A DNA stretch of 64,000 nucleotides from Calothrix sp. PCC 7716. Its GTDB lineage: Bacteria > Cyanobacteriota > Cyanobacteriia > Cyanobacteriales > Nostocaceae. Every line of letters starts with the position of its first letter. Positions within the stretch are counted from its first letter, which is position 1. Position numbers and translations under genes: made by a program. Location: NCBI RefSeq assembly GCF_019977735.1, contig NZ_AP025018.1:5894580-5958579 (forward strand). Reading direction: 5' to 3'. Below the pieces are notes generated by a model. The model ran no database searches and was not told where the DNA came from. It saw only the letters and a program-made list of their open reading frames with translations. This document shows, piece after piece, positions 34,162 through 42,165 of this stretch.

Positions 34162-34289
34162 TGTCAAGCGTTTAACTACGCTTGTACTAATGGATAAGGT
34201 CAGAGAGCGTAATGGTTAGTAGTTTTTTTGTGAGTGAGGAATTATTTAAGTCAATATATTCTGTACTACTAACTATTCCGTTCTTCCCA

Positions 34290-34868
34290 TTAACCAAAGT
34301 AATTTGGCTCGTTACCTGGTTTCCATTTTATATTGCATCCTATGCTTGGTTTTTGATCCCCGATGATATATGTACCTTTTAACGCTGAGTCTATAGCGGC
34401 GCGCAAGTCTTTTCCTGTTACTGGTTCATTATTACTTGGACGACTATTGTCTAATTGTCTACGGTAAATTAATTTATGTTCTGCGTCAAATAAAAAGAAA
34501 TCTGGTGTACACGCAGCCGTATAAGCTTTTGCCACTTCTTGACTTTCATCGTAACAAACAGAATATTTTAAATCTAATTCTATTGCCATTGCTTTTAAAG
34601 ATTCAGGTGCATCATCAGGATATTTTTCCGCATCATTAGCGCTAATCGCTACAATACCCAAATCAGTATTTAAATAATCTTTGCCTAAAAGAGCCAGTTC
34701 GCCTTTGATATGCTTCACAAATGGACAATGTTGACATATAAACATTACCAGCAACGGCCTCCCTTCATAATTCGATAGTGAGATAGTTTTTCCTGATACC
34801 ACATCTGGTAGTGAAAATTCAGGCGCCTGTGTGCCAAGATTTACCATCGTAGATGCTGTCAAAGCCAT
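34290..34868 (-). CDS. Thioredoxin-fold redoxin (AhpC/TSA-like)
   Basis: 192 residues. LGTQAPEFSLPDVVSGKTISLSNYEGRPLLVMFICQHCPFVKHI is a thioredoxin-fold start with a CQHC redox pair in place of CGPC. VAISANDAEKYPDDAPESLKAMA and GTPD/CTPDFFLFDAEHKLIYRRQLD follow the redoxin family pattern, including the cis-Pro in TPDFF. This is the cyanobacterial and bacterial thioredoxin-family form with a CxxC. Likely a cytosolic thiol oxidoreductase or peroxiredoxin-like enzyme. The ATG at 34868 (MALTASTMVNLG) is chosen; the longer frame from 34928 runs through a terminator hairpin. Confidence 0.88.
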   Translation of the reverse strand: MALTASTMVNLGTQAPEFSLPDVVSGKTISLSNYEGRPLLVMFICQHCPFVKHIKGELALLGKDYLNTDLGIVAISANDAEKYPDDAPESLKAMAIELDLKYSVCYDESQEVAKAYTAACTPDFFLFDAEHKLIYRRQLDNSRPSNNEPVTGKDLRAAIDSALKGTYIIGDQKPSIGCNIKWKPGNEPNYFG

Positions 34869-34901
34869 ATATAACCCTTTTTGTGTAGTGCCTAAAACCA
34901 T

Positions 34902-34945
34902 AATAAACCCGCTCCAACACATCAACATGTAGGAGCGGGTTTATT
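34902..34945 (-). terminator. Terminator hairpin between the Hlip and redoxin genes
   Basis: A perfect 14-bp stem, AATAAACCCGCTCC/GGAGCGGGTTTATT, with a 16-base loop. On the minus strand it lies between the Hlip stop (35004) and the redoxin start (34868), so it likely ends the Hlip transcript. The T-tract after it is short, so it may instead act as a processing or stability element. Confidence 0.65.
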
Positions 34946-35003
34946 AAATATCGTCGAATCACAATTACTACGACTATTTTTACTTAATTGAATACTAAAA
35001 CAT

Positions 35004-35219
35004 TTATAGATTTTGCAAGAAACCGAAAATACCGTGCCCAGTAAAGACTTCCAACGCAATCAACGAAATAAAACCAATCATCGCTAAACGACCATTGAGT
35101 AACTCAGCATAAGGAGTGAAACCAGTACGGTCGCCTTGTTCATCTACATATACTTTTGGCTCAAGTGCAAAATTATTCATTTTACCCTGTTCGTCTACGA
35201 TAGCACCTTTGTATGTCAT
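35004..35219 (-). CDS. High-light-inducible protein (Hlip, CAB/ELIP/HLIP family)
   Basis: 71 residues with one transmembrane helix carrying the chlorophyll-binding motif: FTPYAELLNGRLAMIGFISLIALEVFTG, in which E and N/R of ELLNGR are pigment/salt-bridge residues. The N-terminus is hydrophilic and stromal. Hlips bind chlorophyll and carotenoid and protect photosystem assembly and repair under high light. An AGGAAAATCTC ribosome binding site precedes the ATG. A terminator-like hairpin follows downstream. Confidence 0.93.
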   Translation of the reverse strand: MTYKGAIVDEQGKMNNFALEPKVYVDEQGDRTGFTPYAELLNGRLAMIGFISLIALEVFTGHGIFGFLQNL

Positions 35220-35393
35220 GAGATTTTCCTAAAAATTTATTACTGGATTTGTAAACAATTGTAAACGCAATATTAATTTATGTAAAGAGTGTTAAGCAAT
35301 TTTGTTAAATATGTATCTGGAAGCGTTGCATTATATGATGACTCTCTGGGTTACACAGCCCAAAGTAGTAGAAACTTACCGTAAGTCCCGCTC

Positions 35394-36767
35394 ATGGATC
35401 GATTCCGCGTAGAGGTTTTAGCCAAAACCCCAAATCCCCAACAGGTCATTTATGCTGCAATGCACCAAGACTACACAGAAGCGTTCGTGTACGACGAGCG
35501 TGATACATTTCCTAGCGAAGAAGCTTGTGGAGAGTTGATAATTAAACGCTTGCTAGCTGGTGACAGAGGACATTTTGGACCAATGGAGCATCCCCAGATA
35601 GTTTTTAACTGTGGTTATTTTCCTCACAGTGTTATGCAACAGGCACGTACTCACAGAGTAGGTGTATCATTTGATGTTCAGTGTTTGGCAGCAAATACAA
35701 AAATTACTTTTGTTGATTGCAATAACCAAACAAATCGGAAATTAAGGAAAACGATTGGGGAACTATACGAACTCTGGACAAATGGAGAGCTAGCTATACG
35801 AGATCGACTGATTAAAGGTAGGAATGGAGAGCAACCAGGTAAATATAGACGTGACTGTAAACAGCGAATTCGTAATATGCGCTTGCGCGTTTTAAATGAA
35901 GAAACAGGGTTTTTTGAAGCTGGACATATAAAAGATGTTATGTGTAGCGGAATTCAGCCTATTTACCGAGTTACGTTGGAAGATGGCAAGACTTTAGACT
36001 GCACTGTAAATCATCGTTTATTTACATCTGAAGGATGGAGAACAATGGGGGACTCCGTTGGATTAGTCACTGATAACGATGGTCGTGTAATTCGTATGAC
36101 TGAGCAGTGTTATGTAATGTGTAATGGAGTAATAACATACGAGAATGCTCTTTACAAGGATAAAGCTTGGTTAAAATCTCAAATTTTAAATGAGTTATCT
36201 GTACAAAAAACTTTAAAAACGCATCCTGTCAAAATAAAAAATGTTGAGTATTTAGGCGAACAAATGACTTATGACTTGGAAGTTGAGGGTGCGTGGCATA
36301 ATTTTGTTGCCAACAGTATAGTCGTCCACAACTCATTTCGCTATACAGGTAATCAATTTATTGACGTACTCGAAGGTAAGAAAGAAGTTGAAGATGTTTT
36401 TTACTTACGTCCAGTTGGATATTATAGCGACCGGCAAGGTAAAAAATATTACTACTCGCCTGAAAAGAGAGAAGCGGATTTACAGTGGTGTTTAGAAGCA
36501 GCAAAGCGATATAAAGCTGATTTTGAATCTGGAATGTCTGAGGAACACGCGCGTGGAAAGGTTCCGTTTGATTATCGGCAGCACTTTGTCGTTAGTTTTA
36601 ATTTACGCTCGCTTCTGCATTTTCTTGATTTGCGTTACAAAAAAGACGCACAGCTAGAAATTCAGAAGTTGTGTGAAATGATGTTTCCTCATCTTGAGGA
36701 ATGGGCGCCTGCAATTGCAACATGGTATAAGTCTACTCGTCTTGGTAAAGGAAGATTGGCGCCTTAA
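35394..36767 (+). CDS. thyX: Flavin-dependent thymidylate synthase containing an intein
   Basis: 457 residues, of which 217 are an intein. The extein halves (residues 1-96 and 314-457) together give a 240-residue ThyX: MDRFRVEVLAKTPNPQQVIYAAMHQDY, GDRGHFGPMEHPQIVF and, across the splice junction, QARTHRVGVSFDVQ|SFRYTGNQFI. The C-terminal part has VVSFNLRSLLHFLDLRYKKDAQLEIQKLCEMM. ThyX makes dTMP from dUMP with FAD, NADPH and methylenetetrahydrofolate. The intein sits inside the signature motif that forms the dUMP/FAD site, so splicing is required for activity. dcd lies next door, converging. Confidence 0.95.
   Translation: MDRFRVEVLAKTPNPQQVIYAAMHQDYTEAFVYDERDTFPSEEACGELIIKRLLAGDRGHFGPMEHPQIVFNCGYFPHSVMQQARTHRVGVSFDVQCLAANTKITFVDCNNQTNRKLRKTIGELYELWTNGELAIRDRLIKGRNGEQPGKYRRDCKQRIRNMRLRVLNEETGFFEAGHIKDVMCSGIQPIYRVTLEDGKTLDCTVNHRLFTSEGWRTMGDSVGLVTDNDGRVIRMTEQCYVMCNGVITYENALYKDKAWLKSQILNELSVQKTLKTHPVKIKNVEYLGEQMTYDLEVEGAWHNFVANSIVVHNSFRYTGNQFIDVLEGKKEVEDVFYLRPVGYYSDRQGKKYYYSPEKREADLQWCLEAAKRYKADFESGMSEEHARGKVPFDYRQHFVVSFNLRSLLHFLDLRYKKDAQLEIQKLCEMMFPHLEEWAPAIATWYKSTRLGKGRLAP
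35682..36332 (+). other. Mini-intein inside ThyX (residues 97-313)
   Basis: The intein starts at Cys97 (CLAANTKITFVD, block A), has block B as DGKTLDCTVNHRLFTSEGW (TxxH), block F as VEYLGEQMTYDLEVEGAWHNFVA, and ends NSIVVHN with Ser as +1 extein residue. The middle has only a short stretch (ALYKDKAWLKSQ) resembling the start of an HNH/NUMOD-type homing-endonuclease region; the rest appears deleted. So a mini-intein able to splice but probably unable to home. Confidence 0.9.
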
Positions 36768-36775
36768 GAAGAGTT

Positions 36776-36935
36776 ATGAGTTAAAAGTGCTGAGTGCTGA
36801 GTATAGTTAGGAGTTAGGAGTTAGGAGTTAGGAGTTAGGAGTTAGGAGTTAGGAGTTAGGAGTTAGGAGTTAGGAGTTAGGAGTTAGGAGTTAGGAGTTA
36901 GGAATGACCACTCAGCACTCAGCACTCAGCACTCA
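36776..36935. repeat. Short tandem repeats: 14 perfect GTTAGGA units with AGTGCTG and CAGCACT flanks
   Basis: Exactly 14 uninterrupted copies of GTTAGGA span 36806-36903. AGTGCTG units precede them (about 36784-36802) and CAGCACT units follow (about 36911-36933). The array fills the gap between the convergent thyX and dcd genes and could fold as a hairpin through the flanking arms. The perfect copy number suggests recent slippage. Confidence 0.95.
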
Positions 36936-36936
36936 A

Positions 36937-37536
36937 TTAGACTTTTGCTAAGGTTACTTTTTCGGCTTGGTCTTGGTATTTACCTTGTCGAGTGTCGTAG
37001 CTAATTGCACAAGGTTCTCCTTCTAGAAATAATAGCTGTACTACACCTTCGGATGCGTAGATACGGCAATCAGCGCTTGAAGAGTTGGAAAATTCCAAAG
37101 TTAGATGACCACGCCAAGCAGCTTCTGCTGGTGTTAAGTTGGCAATAATTCCACAGCGTGCATAAGTAGATTTACCGATACAAATTACTGTGATGTAATC
37201 TGGAACTTGTAATTTTTCTAGGGCTACGCCTAAACCGTATGAGTGAGCAGGAAGTATAAAGTAACTTCCTGTTTCATCTGTATGAAGTTGGGTAGATTCT
37301 AAGTTTTGTGGGTTAAAGTTTTTGGGGTCAATTACGGTACCCGGAATATGACGGAAAATGCGGAACTCTACAGGAGATAAGCGGATATCGTAACCGTAAG
37401 AAGATAGTCCGTAGCTAATAACGTGACGTGGTGATGATGCATCATCGTTTTTTAACTGGCGAATTAAGCTTGGTTCAAAGGGAGATATCATTCCCTGTTG
37501 AGCCATTTGTTGAATCCAAATGTCGTTTTTAATCAC
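36937..37536 (-). CDS. dcd: dCTP deaminase
   Basis: 199 residues. GLSSYGYDIRLS, LPAHSYGLGVALEKLQVPDYITVICIGKSTYARCGIIANLTPAEAAWRGHLTLEFSN match dCTP deaminase, with the catalytic Glu in TPAEA..W and the Arg of TYARCG. It makes dUTP from dCTP, supplying dUMP for thymidylate synthesis; its neighbour thyX uses dUMP. The C-terminus YDTRQGKYQDQ is normal. The stop is two bases after the heptamer array. Confidence 0.95.
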   Translation of the reverse strand: MIKNDIWIQQMAQQGMISPFEPSLIRQLKNDDASSPRHVISYGLSSYGYDIRLSPVEFRIFRHIPGTVIDPKNFNPQNLESTQLHTDETGSYFILPAHSYGLGVALEKLQVPDYITVICIGKSTYARCGIIANLTPAEAAWRGHLTLEFSNSSSADCRIYASEGVVQLLFLEGEPCAISYDTRQGKYQDQAEKVTLAKV

Positions 37537-37569
37537 GGTGTTAATGGGGGAGCGGATTTATAAAATACC

Positions 37570-38106
37570 TTACGGTCTGTGACTACAGCGAATTTCTGTT
37601 ATCTGGTCTGCTATGTCCAAAATGGATTTAGGCATTTCTGGACCTGTGAGAATGATATCTATGTTGGGAGGGCGCCTTGCTAAAAAGGTTAAGACATCAG
37701 CTTCAGGTATTAAGCCAAGATTTATTGCCAAGCTTAACTCATCTAGTACAACGAGAGAATACTTAAGAGAAGATACTACTTTTTGTGTATGTTGCCACAA
37801 TTCCTGTAGCGATTCGTTTTCGCTGTCTTCAAGATGGGGTGTATCAATACATCGCGGTAAATCACAGCGAATCCAATCTAGTTTTTGCCCTAGCTTTACT
37901 GGTTTAGAACACCCTTGATGAATACCACCTTTAAGAAATTGCACTACTAGTACAGAAGTTCCTTGACCTGCTAATCTAAGTGCTTCTGCCATAACTGTGG
38001 TAAAAAAGTTACGATGCGATGTAGTAAAAACTTGTATTAAACCCTCAACTGTATATGGTAATCTTAGAGTCTGATTTGTGCTTGGGGTTTCTAACTGAAC
38101 AACCAT
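37570..38106 (-). CDS. CobO/BtuR-like P-loop family protein with altered nucleotide loop
   Basis: 178 residues resembling corrinoid adenosyltransferase (CobO): VLVVQFLKGGIHQG, YSLVVLDELSLAINLGLI, VLTFLARRPPNIDIILTGPEMPKSILDIADQITEI. Family members have GNGKGKTTAA near the N-terminus; here the loop is VFTTSHRNFFTTVMAEALRLAG, with no Lys, so ATP binding by the standard P-loop is lost. It may have another role or be a diverged paralogue. 33 bp upstream of dcd on the same strand, probably cotranscribed. Confidence 0.8.
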   Translation of the reverse strand: MVVQLETPSTNQTLRLPYTVEGLIQVFTTSHRNFFTTVMAEALRLAGQGTSVLVVQFLKGGIHQGCSKPVKLGQKLDWIRCDLPRCIDTPHLEDSENESLQELWQHTQKVVSSLKYSLVVLDELSLAINLGLIPEADVLTFLARRPPNIDIILTGPEMPKSILDIADQITEIRCSHRP

Positions 38107-38449
38107 AATTTAATGTTTAAAAAAGAACAATGATTTTGAGAGAATTTGCGGATGTTGAATTTGAATTTTTTTTTCTCTATGACCAGGATTTTTTTAATTT
38201 AGTGTGGGTAAGTAAGTGGCATTCCTAGTCAATCATTTGGTTTGCCTTTAAGTCAAGTGGAATTAAAATTTATATTTACACGCTTACTCACATTAGATGT
38301 CGTAAAAATGAGAACCAGCATTCACGATACAGAAATTGATTCAAAAATCAAAGCCTTGGGAGCAGTTCTATCTATGTTACATTTGCCGTTTGTTTGGGCA
38401 CAACAAATTTAGACAGTTTTATTTTTGACTACATTAGGAGTGTTTTGTC
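38107..38449. other. Intergenic stretch with one doubtful 34-codon frame
   Basis: An ATG at 38308 opens a 34-residue frame (MRTSIHDTEIDSKIKALGAV, ending in WAQQI at 38412). It lacks a ribosome binding site and no family is recognised, so it is not called as a gene. The remainder is AT-rich with T-runs. Confidence 0.3.
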
Positions 38450-38998
38450 GTGAGACTAGTGATTTTAGGAGGTTCAGGTTCAGGGAAGAGTACGCAAGCT
38501 CAAAGTCTTTGTATGCACTTTGATATTTCTCTGATTTCCACGGGTGAGGTTTTACGTGAAGCTGTAGCAAGTTCATCAAAGTTAGGTTGTCTTGCAATGC
38601 CTTATATAAAGCTTGGTGAGCTTGTCCCTGACGAATTGATGATTGAGTTTGTTCGTGTACGTCTTAAAAATATAGATGTCGAACGTGGGTGGATATTAGA
38701 AGGTTATCCTCGTACTGCTTTCCAAGCTGAGGAGTTAGATTTTTTACTCGATGAATTAGGACAAAAGCTGTCGTTTGCTGTATACTTACAAGTTTCTGAA
38801 GCTGTAATGGTAAGTCGTTCTTTGGGACGTTCTTTACCCGACGACCATCCAGAGATTGTTCAACGTCGCGTTGAGTTGTTCTATGACCGGACTATTCCAA
38901 TTTTGGAGTATTACGACCGCAGGCGCCGTTTAATTACGGTTAATGGCGACCAGCCACCCAATAAAGTCCTTGAAGATATAATTTCACTTATTGGTTGA
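38450..38998 (+). CDS. Adenylate-kinase-family nucleoside monophosphate kinase
   Basis: 182 residues: MRLVILGGSGSGKSTQAQSLCMHFDISLISTGEVLREAV (Walker A GGSGSGKST and AMP-binding STGE/LR), YIKLGELVPDELMIEFVRVRL, GWILEGYPRTAFQAEELD, and a short loop SLGRSLPDDHPEIVQRRVELFYDRTIPILEYY replacing the usual LID domain. It therefore resembles the short adenylate-kinase type. Start is GTG 38450 with an AGGAG site. It may be a second adenylate kinase-like enzyme; the main adk is expected in the ribosomal-protein operon. Confidence 0.85.
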   Translation: MRLVILGGSGSGKSTQAQSLCMHFDISLISTGEVLREAVASSSKLGCLAMPYIKLGELVPDELMIEFVRVRLKNIDVERGWILEGYPRTAFQAEELDFLLDELGQKLSFAVYLQVSEAVMVSRSLGRSLPDDHPEIVQRRVELFYDRTIPILEYYDRRRRLITVNGDQPPNKVLEDIISLIG

Positions 38999-39099
38999 TG
39001 TGGTGTTACCTCAGTTATATAAAATCAATTAGATTAATTTATCAGTATTGCATAAAGGGAATGTATCCTCTTTTATTATCAATTTGAGGCAATTTACAT

Positions 39100-39819
39100 A
39101 TGTGGCAGCGTCCCGATGGTCGGCAACCCTACGAACTGCGGAAAGTCAGCTTTCAGCAAAACTTTACTCGCTATGCTGCTGGTTCTGTACTTGCATCTTG
39201 CGGCGAAACCAAGGTTCTATGCACGGCAAGTATAAGTAATGGTGTTCCTAGGTTTCTTGAAGGAACGGGTAAAGGCTGGCTGACTGCTGAGTACCGAATG
39301 CTACCATCGGCTACGCAACAGCGACATGAACGCGAATTTTTAAAGTTATCGGGACGGACACAAGAGATTCAAAGATTGATTGGTCGTTCGCTACGTGCGA
39401 CAATTGATTTTGAGGCTTTGGGCGAACGGACGATAACTGTTGATGCTGATGTTTTACAAGCTGATGCAGGAACGCGAACAACAGCCATAACTGGTGGTTT
39501 TATAGCTGTTGCTGGCGCCTTGAATAAATTACTGCAACAAGGTGTGTTAGAACGCTCTGCGTTAGTAGGACAAGTCGCGGCAGTATCAGTGGGATTGTTA
39601 GAAGGCGAACCTTTTTTAGATTTGAACTACGTTGAAGATGTAGCGGCAACAGTAGACTTTAATGTGGTGATGAATCAAAATCTTGGAATTATCGAAGTTC
39701 AGGGAACTGCTGAAGAAGGAAGTTTTAGCCGAACTCAGCTAAATCAGTTAATGGATTTTGCCGAAAAGGGCATTACACAGCTATTAACAGCACAGCGGGA
39801 TACAATTCTCGTTAATTAA
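39100..39819 (+). CDS. rph: Ribonuclease PH
   Basis: 239 residues: [116 protein letters not shown], and the C-terminal [18 protein letters not shown]. It trims the 3' ends of tRNA precursors phosphorolytically. The start at ATG 39100 matches the family. Confidence 0.96.
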   Translation: MWQRPDGRQPYELRKVSFQQNFTRYAAGSVLASCGETKVLCTASISNGVPRFLEGTGKGWLTAEYRMLPSATQQRHEREFLKLSGRTQEIQRLIGRSLRATIDFEALGERTITVDADVLQADAGTRTTAITGGFIAVAGALNKLLQQGVLERSALVGQVAAVSVGLLEGEPFLDLNYVEDVAATVDFNVVMNQNLGIIEVQGTAEEGSFSRTQLNQLMDFAEKGITQLLTAQRDTILVN

Positions 39820-39893
39820 ATATAAGTGATCACAAAGGAAAGCGAATATTTTCGCTATTGTAATTGCTGATAAGTCAGCAACGTGGTGATGAC

Positions 39894-40625
39894 ATGAATC
39901 GGAAAGTAGAAGTTTTGCCTGATTTGCCTGCACTAATTGAACGCTCGCTGTCTATAATCTTGTCGAAGCTCTCTGAAGCTATCGAAGCACGCGGTCAGTT
40001 CACAATTGCTTTATCGGGAGGTAGTACACCTAAACCATTGTATGAGGCGATTGCTGCCCAAAATTTACCTTGGGAGAAAATACATGTGTTTTGGGGTGAT
40101 GAACGTTACGTTCCACCTAACCATCCAGATAGTAATGAACTGATGGCACGTCAAGCGTGGTTGAACAAAGTTAATATTCCCCCACAAAATATTCACGCAA
40201 TACCGACTCTTGATGGCAACCCAGCAGTATCAGCAGCAAAACACGAAAAAGAACTTCAAGAATTCTTTAAAGTTAAGAGTGGTGAATTTCCAGCATTGGA
40301 TGTGATTTTACTTGGTATGGGTGACGATGCTCATACGGCTTCATTGTTTCCTCATACCGATGCTTTAAAAGTCACCGATAAGCTTGTTACCGTTGGTAAT
40401 AAAGGAGATAGTCAGCGCATAACTTTCACATACCCATTTATTAACGCGGCTCGGTGCGTTATGTTTGTAGTGGCTGGTGCTAATAAAAAACCATCTTTAG
40501 CGCAAGTGTTTGCATCTGCTGCTGACAACTTTACTTACCCATCTCGCTTGATTAAACCGCAAGGAGAGCTTTTGTGGCTGTTAGATGCGGCTGCGGGTGA
40601 CGAGTTAGCAGAGAAGTCTGTATAA
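39894..40625 (+). CDS. pgl: 6-phosphogluconolactonase
   Basis: 243 residues: FTIALSGGSTPKPLYEAIAAQNLPWEKIHVFWGDERYVPPNHPDSNELMARQAWL, LDVILLGMGDDAHTASLFPHTDAL, and ITFTYPFINAARCVMFVVAGANKK. Hydrolyses 6-phosphogluconolactone in the oxidative pentose phosphate pathway, which supplies NADPH in the dark and in heterocysts. The ATG at 39894 (MNRKVEVLP) has a GGTGA site; the upstream frame start 39864 is less likely. Confidence 0.95.
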   Translation: MNRKVEVLPDLPALIERSLSIILSKLSEAIEARGQFTIALSGGSTPKPLYEAIAAQNLPWEKIHVFWGDERYVPPNHPDSNELMARQAWLNKVNIPPQNIHAIPTLDGNPAVSAAKHEKELQEFFKVKSGEFPALDVILLGMGDDAHTASLFPHTDALKVTDKLVTVGNKGDSQRITFTYPFINAARCVMFVVAGANKKPSLAQVFASAADNFTYPSRLIKPQGELLWLLDAAAGDELAEKSV

Positions 40626-40815
40626 CAGATAATATGGCAGATAAAGGTATGGGTATACTTTCAGTATATCTAAAAACCCAAAACTGAAACACGCTTATTC
40701 TTTTGTGCTGCTAGCAACTAACTTGTCTTGCGCCAAAGTAAATAATTAAAAGTGAGAGCAAATTCTTTGCTTTTTACAATAACCATTAGATGACCTAGAA
40801 CAAAGGCTTATCTCC

Positions 40816-41754
40816 ATGATCGTCTGCCCTAACTGTAATCACCCTAACCCAGACGGTGCCGTTCAGTGTGAAGCTTGCTACACCCCATTACCAGCTACAG
40901 TTAGCTGTCCAAGCTGTGGGGCAACCGTGCAGGCAGATGCATCGTTCTGCGGTCAGTGCGGCTTTAATTTGCGGGCTGCTGCTGTTGGTACTCCTTATCC
41001 CACGGTAGCACCACCTACAGTTGCCTTTGAAACACCTGTAGAAGTGCCACAAGAAGTTCCACCACCTGAAACAGTAGTACCACAACCAATTGTGGTGACG
41101 GCGCCTCCTGCTCCGCTTTTAGTTCCAGACCCAGAACCTCTTCCACCGACAGCTGTCGTCGTGAATGAAAGACCAGCATACACACCTGCTCCTGCAAATT
41201 TTCCTGCACCTACGGTTACTGCTCCGCCAATTGCAACTTCGCCACCAATTGTTGTACCACCTCCAACTATAGTGCCGGAACCAGAGCCTGTTGCACCACC
41301 GGAACCAGAGCCTGTTGCATCCATTCCAGAACCTGTTGCATTTATTCCAGAACCTGTCACGCAACCGGAACCAGAGACTCCGGCGCCTGCACCATCGCCA
41401 GCTAGAACCCAGCTACAGCAAATAACCTCACGGCTTGTTCACGTGCAGTCGGAACAAACCATAGAACTACCGCAAAATATTCCGGTAATTCATATTGGTA
41501 AACCGAATGACCGTATCCCGCCAGATATCGATGTATCGGGTTTCTCGAACTCGGAAATTGTCTCGCGGATTCACGCCGATATTCGCGTCGAAGCTGACGC
41601 ATACTATATAGAAGATGTAGGTAGTTCAAACGGCACTTACATTAATAACTTACCATTGCTACCCGGCAATAGACACAGGCTTCGACCAGGCGACCGCATT
41701 GGTTTAGGCAAGGGTGATTTGGTAACATTTCTGTTTCAAACGGTAGAAATTTAA
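40816..41754 (+). CDS. Zinc-ribbon, Pro-rich linker, FHA-domain protein
   Basis: 312 residues. Two zinc ribbons at the N-terminus: CPNCNHPNPDGAVQCEAC and CPSCGATVQADASFCGQCG. A linker of about 150 residues is built from Pro, Val, Thr, Ala and Glu with repeated PEPEPVA and PEPVAFIPEPV units. The FHA domain (about 215-310) contains IPVIHIGKPND (RIG equivalent), SEIVSRIHADI (the S-R-x-H phosphothreonine-binding motif) and SSNGTYINN. FHA domains bind pThr, so it probably links Ser/Thr kinase signalling to another partner. It is the first gene of a plus-strand run with a second FHA gene and an M50-like protease. Confidence 0.9.
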   Translation: MIVCPNCNHPNPDGAVQCEACYTPLPATVSCPSCGATVQADASFCGQCGFNLRAAAVGTPYPTVAPPTVAFETPVEVPQEVPPPETVVPQPIVVTAPPAPLLVPDPEPLPPTAVVVNERPAYTPAPANFPAPTVTAPPIATSPPIVVPPPTIVPEPEPVAPPEPEPVASIPEPVAFIPEPVTQPEPETPAPAPSPARTQLQQITSRLVHVQSEQTIELPQNIPVIHIGKPNDRIPPDIDVSGFSNSEIVSRIHADIRVEADAYYIEDVGSSNGTYINNLPLLPGNRHRLRPGDRIGLGKGDLVTFLFQTVEI

Positions 41755-41768
41755 TACCAATTCGGCGC

Positions 41769-42131
41769 GTGATTACACTTACCCTCATACACCCACTAGA
41801 ATCTCTTCCACCTCAAAGTTGGACTTTTGAGGGCGAATCTACAATCCGTATTGGACGAGCAAGCGATAATCATGTTGTTCTTTATAGTGCCGTGGTTTCT
41901 CGCCACCACGTAGAAGTACGACGTGTAACTCCCGGTTGGGAAATCGTAAGTCTGGGAGCAAATGGAACATATATAAATGGCGAGAAAATTTTGCAATCCG
42001 GAGTTAGCGATGGAGTTATTTTTCGTTTAGCACGCTCTGGCCCGCAAATTCAGATTCATTTGGAAACAAATACATTGGCGCCAAGCGAACTAGATATTTG
42101 GGCAACATCCCACAAACCCAGTTCAGTCTAG
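41769..42131 (+). CDS. Stand-alone FHA-domain protein
   Basis: 120 residues: RIGRASDNHVVLYSAVVSRHHVEVR, then SLGANGTYINGEKI, a complete FHA domain with the conserved R-I-G-R, S-R-x-H and N-G-T elements. There is no other domain. Start at GTG 41769, 14 bp after the previous gene. Likely a small pThr-binding adaptor, cotranscribed with the preceding FHA protein. Confidence 0.88.
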   Translation: MITLTLIHPLESLPPQSWTFEGESTIRIGRASDNHVVLYSAVVSRHHVEVRRVTPGWEIVSLGANGTYINGEKILQSGVSDGVIFRLARSGPQIQIHLETNTLAPSELDIWATSHKPSSV

Positions 42132-42165
42132 TTACGATAGAGTCAAGTGTATAAGTGGATGTAGT

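Noticed and set aside
35682-36332. Active homing endonuclease within the intein
   Set aside because: Only a short HNH-associated trace is visible and the intein is too short to hold a whole endonuclease domain.
36806-36903. Possible iteron-type replication origin
   Set aside because: Heptamers are contiguous, are of a type common all over heterocystous cyanobacterial chromosomes, and there is no replication gene beside them.
38308-38412. 34-codon frame before the adenylate-kinase-like gene
   Set aside because: No ribosome binding site or recognisable family; too short to support alone.
40995-41364. Long minus-strand frames opposite the FHA protein
   Set aside because: They result from the Pro/Glu/Val-rich repetitive coding of the real gene; the translated product is only Gly/Ser/Thr repeats.
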